Assembly: GCA_002685415.1 (NCBI GenBank)
Contig: NYXO01000039.1
Span: 10,557 to 20,911 of the forward strand
Direction: 5' to 3'
From: Methanobacteriota archaeon
GTDB taxonomy: Archaea; Thermoplasmatota; Poseidoniia; Poseidoniales; Thalassarchaeaceae
DNA length: 10,355 nt
Shown here: piece after piece, positions 5,919 to 10,355 of the stretch
Layout: each line of letters opens with the position of its first letter
Position numbering within the stretch: the stretch's first letter is position 1
Program-made: the position numbers and the translations under genes
The notes under the pieces: model-generated
Database searches by the model: none
What the model was told of the DNA's origin: nothing
What the model saw: only the letters and a program-made list of their open reading frames with translations

Positions 5919-6269
5919 TCACATTGATAGGGGTAGAACCGTCTTCCAACGAGGCTCAGCGAGCTTCTTTGCATTTGGCCCTGATCTGACATTAGTTGTT
6001 TTATGGGTCAAGGTCCCATGCATTCCCTCGACTGAGAATTTCACCCTTAATTCGACCATTCTATCTCTCTCAGCCGCGATCATCTGGTCATCATCCAGAT
6101 CTATACTACCGCCTACTTCATCTCCGGCATTTGTTACACTCAAACTGTTGCCTTCCATGCTGGCCCGAGGAGAGAAATCGTAGTCGTTTGGATGGTTCAT
6201 AAAGACATCAACATCGACAATCAATCGATTTCTTACCGAGGCCTTCTTGACTTCGATTGAACGTACCAT
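5919..6269 (-). CDS. Hypothetical protein, 116 aa
   Basis: I do not recognise the family. The 116 residues are soluble-looking, with no signal peptide, transmembrane segment or cysteine. The N-terminus (RSIEVKKASVRNRLIVDVDVFMNHP) suggests two beta-strands. The middle (MIAAERDRMVELRVKFSVEGMHG) suggests a charged helix followed by a strand. The C-terminus is basic (RSGPNAKKLAEPRWKT). Support for a real gene is the ATG start with GGAAGG five bases upstream, GAT/GAA/GTC-rich codon use like its neighbours, and the otherwise unexplained space between the PKD lipoprotein and the tRNA. Its stop lies about 50 bp before the tRNA 5' end. It may be co-transcribed with the PKD lipoprotein gene, whose stop is 54 bp upstream of this start. 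A shorter frame on the plus strand (5996-6202) looks like its shadow. Confidence 0.65.
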   Translation of the reverse strand: MVRSIEVKKASVRNRLIVDVDVFMNHPNDYDFSPRASMEGNSLSVTNAGDEVGGSIDLDDDQMIAAERDRMVELRVKFSVEGMHGTLTHKTTNVRSGPNAKKLAEPRWKTVLPLSM

Positions 6270-6323
6270 CGAAGCCTTCCAATGGCTTTGAGTTGAAAGG
6301 CCTTATCCATAGAAAATAAGAGA

Positions 6324-7508
6324 TTATGTTGTGACTTCGCTGACCCTCGGAATCAGTATGGTGTAATCTATAGTTAGTGTCCAATCATTTCCAGAATCTG
6401 GATCTACTTCGTCAATTAGAATATCTGGGTCGCATTCATCCGCTGTAATTACCCAAATCCATTCGCCTTGCCCAAATCTTGCTCCTGCTTCGTTTAGAAG
6501 AGATTGTTCTAGACTATCCGAACTATCTGCGCTTACTGTGTAATCGCTCTCCGGCCAAGGATTCAAGTCGCCTCTATCTATACTCGCAGTCGCGTTCAGA
6601 GTGACATTATCTTGGGAAGTTTGAGCGCTGGTGGTCCAACCAGTCATTGGAATGTTTAGTCGAAGTGTAAAGTTATCTTCTGGCCATTGAATTGGAAGTA
6701 AATCTCGATCAAGAACCAAAGTAGCATTGACCTGCATAATTCTAGCGCCATTAGTGCGAGATCCAATTTGCCCAGGAATGTGTTCGTGAGTGGTACTTTC
6801 ACCCTGTTCAGTATATCCTGACCATTCGTAAGTTACCTGTTGCTCTTCCCAAACCACATTGAACATTCTACTTACTACCATAAGGCTCCAAATTTCTGTA
6901 CTAGTGGCTCCATTATCATCTACAATAGTTAGAGAACCAGTTTGGTTTCCAGAATTTGCATACATTACTTGAACCGAAGAAGAAGTAGAATCCGCATCAT
7001 TCGTTGGATCACCATCACCATTTCTATCAAATCCAAGGTCTAAATCCCAAATGAATTCGATACCACCTCCCTCTGAATCAAAGGAAGCAGAGGCATCAAT
7101 AGTGGCGGACTGATTTGTGCGTACATAACCTGGTTTATCGATTACGATAGTTGGTGGTGAATTCACGAAAACGGTTATCGATGCCCTATCGCTTTCTCCG
7201 CGATCGTTGAAAACTACAACTTCAACATCATGGTTTCCGGCATGGTTGAAAGTGTGGAAAGCAATTCCGGTTGTGGTGGTCTTTTGTTCTCCATCGCCAA
7301 AGTCCCAAACATATTCATCAATAATTGTAGGCGATGGCGTGCTGGAAGATCTAGCATCAAAATTCACTGATTCACCTAGATTAATTGATGTGCGATCGGC
7401 GGTTATTTCCGCAATAGGAGTCGTTGATGCCAAGCCAGTGCAGCCCGCTAAAGCGGTAAACAACAGTATCACCGATAGTGACACCGCCCGTCCGGCTTGT
7501 AACCCCAT
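6324..7508 (-). CDS. PKD-domain lipoprotein, cell-surface
   Basis: From the ATG at 7508 this is a 394-residue protein. Residues 1-23 are a lipoprotein signal peptide (basic Arg7, hydrophobic SLSVILLFTA, lipobox LAGC with Cys23). A PKD domain spans about 30-120, with LGESVNFDARSS and the diagnostic YVWDFGDG. A second PKD-like unit spans about 120-215 (SATIDASASFDSEGGGIEFIWDLD) and carries DRNGDGDPTNDAD, an acidic loop that may bind calcium. The remaining 180 residues are beta-rich, with many Thr/Ser/Asn and Trp residues, and match no family I can name. PKD domains usually mediate adhesion or ligand contact on surface proteins; I see no catalytic domain. A TTG start at 7553 is possible in frame but would place 15 residues before the signal peptide. 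The gene is divergent from the exonuclease gene across a 91-bp spacer. Confidence 0.87.
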   Translation of the reverse strand: MGLQAGRAVSLSVILLFTALAGCTGLASTTPIAEITADRTSINLGESVNFDARSSSTPSPTIIDEYVWDFGDGEQKTTTTGIAFHTFNHAGNHDVEVVVFNDRGESDRASITVFVNSPPTIVIDKPGYVRTNQSATIDASASFDSEGGGIEFIWDLDLGFDRNGDGDPTNDADSTSSSVQVMYANSGNQTGSLTIVDDNGATSTEIWSLMVVSRMFNVVWEEQQVTYEWSGYTEQGESTTHEHIPGQIGSRTNGARIMQVNATLVLDRDLLPIQWPEDNFTLRLNIPMTGWTTSAQTSQDNVTLNATASIDRGDLNPWPESDYTVSADSSDSLEQSLLNEAGARFGQGEWIWVITADECDPDILIDEVDPDSGNDWTLTIDYTILIPRVSEVTT

Positions 7509-7599
7509 TACACAAATGGCGTAAAGGGAGACAAATAGGTATGACGGGTGCAATTCTCTCTTTGATGAAGTTCAAGGAGGGTCTCTTTCACGTGCCGTC

Positions 7600-8415
7600 A
7601 TGGTCGGAGGGATGCTCACCGGGTACAGGGTTCTGGGTTTCGACCTGGAGACTACAGGGTTGAGTCCTCGAAGCGACCGAATTGTACAATATGCATTGAT
7701 TGGTAGTGACGTTGATGGATCCCATATCAACAAAACCTCACTGGTAAATCCTCGTCGCTCCATTCCTCCTGAATCTTCTCGAGTACACGGAATCACTGAC
7801 GCGGATGTCAAAGGTGAAAGTGAGTTTTCAGAGCACCTACCAGAATTAATCAGTTTGATTTCGGATGCTGTAATCGTTGGACATAATGTTTCGAGATTTG
7901 ATTGGAGATTCCTTGAGTTAGAATGTATGAGGGCTGGTTTCGAAACTCCTGTTCCCAGAGCAATAATCGATACGCTAACGTTAGCAAAGAAACTGAAGAT
8001 ACCTGGTCGACACGCATTGGGGAATCTTTGTGCTCGTTACGACATCACCATTGGCAGAGCCCATAGTGCCGACGCTGACGCAGGTGCAACACTGCTATTG
8101 CTTTGGTCGATGATGCAAAATTATCCAAATCAATTCCGAGGAGATTTGGATGATTTACAAGATATGTTAGCTGGAAGACAGCAGAATAGCGATCGTTTAG
8201 GCCCTAGTTTGGTAGATTTGGAGCCGGTCGATGGTACTAACGGGAGATTGCGCCATTCGGATCTAGGAATTGTTATCGCCTTCGGAAAACACAAAGGCAG
8301 GACGCTACAAGAATTAGAGAAGATCGATGAGCGCTATTTGGATTGGTTATCTTCCCCGTCCTCTCCAATTTCTTCAAAAACCGTATCTGAGTTACTTCGT
8401 AACCATCGTGAGTGA
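7600..8415 (+). CDS. DEDDh 3'-5' exonuclease with ExoX-like C-terminal domain
   Basis: This 271-residue protein is a DnaQ/ExoX-type exonuclease. All DEDDh residues are visible: Asp15 and Glu17 (FDLETTG, Exo I), Asp101 (GHNVSRFD, Exo II), and His155 with Asp160 (HSADAD, Exo III). VHGIT at 62-66 and the HALGNLC segment are also typical. After a linker rich in Asp and Gln, residues about 224-252 carry VIAFGKHKGRTLQELEKIDERYLDWL. That resembles the small domain found after the exonuclease in ExoX-like proteins, where the 'GKhkG...YldWl' pattern is diagnostic. Expected activity is degradation of single-stranded or frayed 3' DNA ends in repair or proofreading. The ATG at 7600 has no well-placed Shine-Dalgarno; AAGGAGG at 7574-7580 is 19 bases away. 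The last 82 bases overlap the convergent Fe-S nuclease gene. Confidence 0.93.
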   Translation: MVGGMLTGYRVLGFDLETTGLSPRSDRIVQYALIGSDVDGSHINKTSLVNPRRSIPPESSRVHGITDADVKGESEFSEHLPELISLISDAVIVGHNVSRFDWRFLELECMRAGFETPVPRAIIDTLTLAKKLKIPGRHALGNLCARYDITIGRAHSADADAGATLLLLWSMMQNYPNQFRGDLDDLQDMLAGRQQNSDRLGPSLVDLEPVDGTNGRLRHSDLGIVIAFGKHKGRTLQELEKIDERYLDWLSSPSSPISSKTVSELLRNHRE

Positions 8416-9626
8416 TCGTGGGCATGCCCTTCATTCATCGGATTCCATGGTAAAATTTCACACCAATCACCTAGATGAGCAATCTTACCGTCCATTCTAG
8501 CACTACCTAGGAAAATGGCCCCTTCGTGACCAGAGTCAAGCAGTTCAGAAAGTTGTACAAGTGCTTGATCCCTCAGAACCGCACCAAATTTATGCTCCGA
8601 AGGAGTCAATTCACCTTCTTCTCCAATAGGTGGCATTCGTTGGAATAGAGCCGCTCCAGCCTCACGGTCAAATCGAATCACTTGGACTACTTCATCACGG
8701 AACATATGACCGGGTGAAAGTGTACCATCCCGACGAGCGGCCCACCATATCGGACACCACGCTTTCCACTCACACCAACCACACTGTTGGTCACCTGGTG
8801 TAGCTGGAAGAGGTGTGGTTGAAGGGCGCATCCCTTCCCATGCCTCTAATGCAGAATCCAATACATCGGGGCCATCTGCTCGGTGAACTGTTTGGTTTGA
8901 AGAGTACCAACCTTCAGCAATTACGGTTGGATGATTTGGATTATTCTGTTTCAACAAATCACGATAGAATCTCAATTGTCTACTTACCTTCTCATTTAGT
9001 GTAGGAGATGGTGGCTTTCCGGTTTTCAGATCGGCTACAATCCAACCCTGTGATTCTCCATCTTCACCAATGTCGGCAACCAATAAGTCGAGTCGTCCCA
9101 TGAGTCGGCCACATTCCGAAACTAAAGTCCCTTCATTTGCCAAAACAATAGACTGAACCTCTTTCCAGGTTGCTACAGTTACTTCAGATAAGTTCTGTAC
9201 TTCAACGTTGGATTTGCTAAATAAGATATTCAACGCACCAATTAGCCCATCGTGAGCCTTGGTAATTTGTTCTCCTTTCCAACGAGGATGACGAGGGGTT
9301 TCTAGGAAGTTATCTTTCTCGATTTGCCAGTGTCGATCTAAGACTGCTTTTGCAGTAGCAGGAAGCCAGCCGGCTTCATCGTCTTCGCGGTCGGCTAAAT
9401 CGAGATTGCAAAGGTCTTCCACAGAATTGTGAACTGCATTACCTAGAGCCGCAGGCATGCTCGCCTTTCGAGGAAGACCTTGTCGAGAAAGCCAGTATTT
9501 CCTCGGGCATTCTTCGTATCTATTCCATGATGACGGTGACAATTGGTGAGCGATGAAACCCTCTTCTGGTTGAGGGCTAGTTTCACTCCCATCACTTGTA
9601 GATTGCACCTCCTCTGCCTCCGACAT
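8334..9626 (-). CDS. RecB/Cas4-like PD-(D/E)XK nuclease with 4Fe-4S cluster
   Basis: This 430-residue protein has a complete PD-(D/E)XK nuclease domain with the iron-sulfur cluster typical of Cas4/AddB/Dna2-type nucleases. Cluster cysteines are Cys40 (EECPRKYW) and the C-terminal triad Cys282-x2-Cys285-x5-Cys291 (CGWCEWKAWC). Catalytic residues are His66 (GNAVH), Asp180 (GRLDLL), Asp199 and Lys201 (VADLKTGK), and the QxxxY motif Gln217-x3-Tyr221. Expected role is metal-dependent DNA end resection or cleavage in recombination or repair. No helicase domain is fused and no cas genes are adjacent. Residues about 305-430 form an extra C-terminal region (FGAVLRDQALVQLSELLD, WCEILPWNPMNEG) that I cannot assign, possibly a small beta-barrel. 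The first 25 residues are acidic and probably disordered. The ATG at 9626 lacks a Shine-Dalgarno; TTAATCA 21-27 bases upstream would suit a leaderless transcript. The 3' end overlaps the exonuclease gene by 82 bp. Confidence 0.93.
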   Translation of the reverse strand: MSEAEEVQSTSDGSETSPQPEEGFIAHQLSPSSWNRYEECPRKYWLSRQGLPRKASMPAALGNAVHNSVEDLCNLDLADREDDEAGWLPATAKAVLDRHWQIEKDNFLETPRHPRWKGEQITKAHDGLIGALNILFSKSNVEVQNLSEVTVATWKEVQSIVLANEGTLVSECGRLMGRLDLLVADIGEDGESQGWIVADLKTGKPPSPTLNEKVSRQLRFYRDLLKQNNPNHPTVIAEGWYSSNQTVHRADGPDVLDSALEAWEGMRPSTTPLPATPGDQQCGWCEWKAWCPIWWAARRDGTLSPGHMFRDEVVQVIRFDREAGAALFQRMPPIGEEGELTPSEHKFGAVLRDQALVQLSELLDSGHEGAIFLGSARMDGKIAHLGDWCEILPWNPMNEGHAHDHSRWLRSNSDTVFEEIGEDGEDNQSK

Positions 9627-9678
9627 GCTATATCAGGAGAGGCCAATGATTAACAGTATCTCCGTTGGTTAGAGTTCA

Positions 9679-10355
9679 ATGAGCGGAGCACCTGTGGTTG
9701 CAGTTGATGAGGAATTGAATGCTGAGGGCGCCTTGGTGGTGACCTGTTTTCCTTCTGCTGGATTCGTTAGTAGCATCGTGGCACACTACCTCGTAGATCG
9801 CTTAGGCCTCACCTTTGTTGGGGGGGCGAGGGGAGCGGGACTTCCTCCGGTTTGTCTAGTTCAGGAAGGAAAACCACTACCTCCACTTCGATTCTATGCA
9901 GGGGAACCAATCTGTCACATGGATAGATGTGACAAAGTGGTCTTAATCGCCTCTGAGATTCAAGTTAATCCTGACTTGACACTATCACTTGCTGATTCGA
10001 TTCTAGATTGGGTTGAATCTAGTGGGGCGTCCCAAGTGATGATGATTGATTCATTTTCACACGGTCCCGATCAAGCACACTCTATCTTTGATGATGATGA
10101 ATCTGACGAATCTATGTTGGGAATTGGTTCTACAGATTCTGCTCAAGAAACACTTGAGCAACTAGGTGTTGCTAAACTCAAACACGGAGTTGTTGGAGGT
10201 ATGAGCGGAGTAATGCTGGGTGAATGTCGAAGGAGAAGAATCGACGCTATGGCCATACTGGCAGAGTCGGGTGGTGATTTGGCTAATGGGGCAATACCGG
10301 ATGCTAGAGCTGCTGCTCGAATTATCGAAAGGCTTGACGGCCTACTTCCTGCAAT
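9679..10355 (+). CDS. PAC2-family protein, second copy (3' end beyond window)
   Basis: The frame is open from ATG 9679 to the last base (225 full codons) without a stop, so the C-terminus is missing. Translation begins MSGAPVVAVDEELNAEGALV. Family signatures are VVTCFPSAGFVSSIVAHYLVDRLGL (the PAC2 'GFP-aG-v-iaa-yLv' segment), FVGGARGAGLPPVCLVQEG, and KHGVVGGMSGVMLGECRRRRIDAMAILAE followed by IPDARAAARIIERLDGLLP. It is clearly PAC2-like but differs a lot from the copy at 2351-3121, so it is a paralogue and not a recent duplicate. Archaeal PAC2 proteins help assemble or activate the 20S proteasome; this one may pair with the other copy, as PbaA/PbaB-type proteins do (inference). An acidic insert (FDDDESDESM) lies near residue 140. 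A seven-G run at about 9819-9825 keeps the frame intact. No Shine-Dalgarno is evident; the gene is divergent from the Fe-S nuclease across 52 bp. Confidence 0.85.
   Translation, partial: MSGAPVVAVDEELNAEGALVVTCFPSAGFVSSIVAHYLVDRLGLTFVGGARGAGLPPVCLVQEGKPLPPLRFYAGEPICHMDRCDKVVLIASEIQVNPDLTLSLADSILDWVESSGASQVMMIDSFSHGPDQAHSIFDDDESDESMLGIGSTDSAQETLEQLGVAKLKHGVVGGMSGVMLGECRRRRIDAMAILAESGGDLANGAIPDARAAARIIERLDGLLPA

Noticed and set aside
7207..7524. 105-aa plus-strand frame opposite the PKD lipoprotein
   Set aside because: It is a shadow of the PKD domain and signal peptide on the minus strand; no motif or ribosome-binding site supports it.
7974..7985. Perfect 12-bp palindrome GCTAACGTTAGC
   Set aside because: It lies inside the exonuclease coding sequence, is single, and has no partner site; a chance palindrome is the simplest reading.
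8334..9626. Cas4 of a CRISPR adaptation module
   Set aside because: The protein is about twice the length of Cas4, and there is no repeat array or cas1/cas2 in the window.
9819..9825. Run of seven G bases as a possible frameshift in the second PAC2 gene
   Set aside because: The frame continues through conserved PAC2 motifs on both sides, so the gene is intact as sequenced.

Overview
The window looks like a chromosomal stretch of a marine planktonic euryarchaeon. My best guess is Marine Group II (Ca. Poseidoniales) or a close Thermoplasmatota relative, judged by gene content and style and not by any database match. The archaeal signals are an archaeal/eukaryotic-type Trm1 tRNA G26 methyltransferase, two PAC2-family proteins of the kind that assist 20S proteasome assembly, a tRNA-Arg with a TATA-like element about 28 bp upstream, and many starts without a convincing Shine-Dalgarno sequence. 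Lipobox lipoproteins with acidic linkers and a PKD domain fit a marine heterotroph. I see no rRNA, CRISPR array, IS element or integrase.

Layout. At 1-648 (+) lies the C-terminal part of trm1, which overlaps tail-to-tail by 18 bp with moaA (631-1638, -). An nfuA-type Fe-S carrier gene (1784-2344, +) ends 6 bp from the end of a convergent PAC2 gene (2351-3121, -). An AT-rich divergent promoter region follows, then a two-gene (+) unit: a winged-helix-like protein (3261-3806) and a pentapeptide-repeat protein (3803-4204) sharing a 4-bp overlap. Next is a leftward run on the minus strand. In transcription order it holds a PKD lipoprotein (7508-6324), a 116-aa orphan (6269-5919), tRNA-Arg(GCG) (5869-5793), a lipoprotein esterase (5725-4670) and a hot-dog thioesterase (4626-4210). 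From 7600 an ExoX/DnaQ-like exonuclease (+) converges on and overlaps by 82 bp with a 4Fe-4S PD-(D/E)XK nuclease (9626-8334, -). A second, unrelated-looking PAC2 gene (9679, +) runs off the right edge.

How the genes relate. There is no single pathway here. The window mixes information-processing genes (Trm1, tRNA-Arg, two nucleases), cofactor and Fe-S biogenesis (MoaA, NfuA; MoaA and the RecB-like nuclease are both predicted 4Fe-4S proteins that could be clients of an Nfu carrier), protein quality control (two PAC2 proteins) and cell-surface lipoproteins. Packing is very tight: no gene-free stretch exceeds about 150 bp, and all four convergent junctions are at most 6 bp apart or overlap. The parts least explained by known families are the winged-helix/pentapeptide pair, the 116-aa orphan, the C-terminal domain of the Fe-S nuclease, and the convergent nuclease pair.
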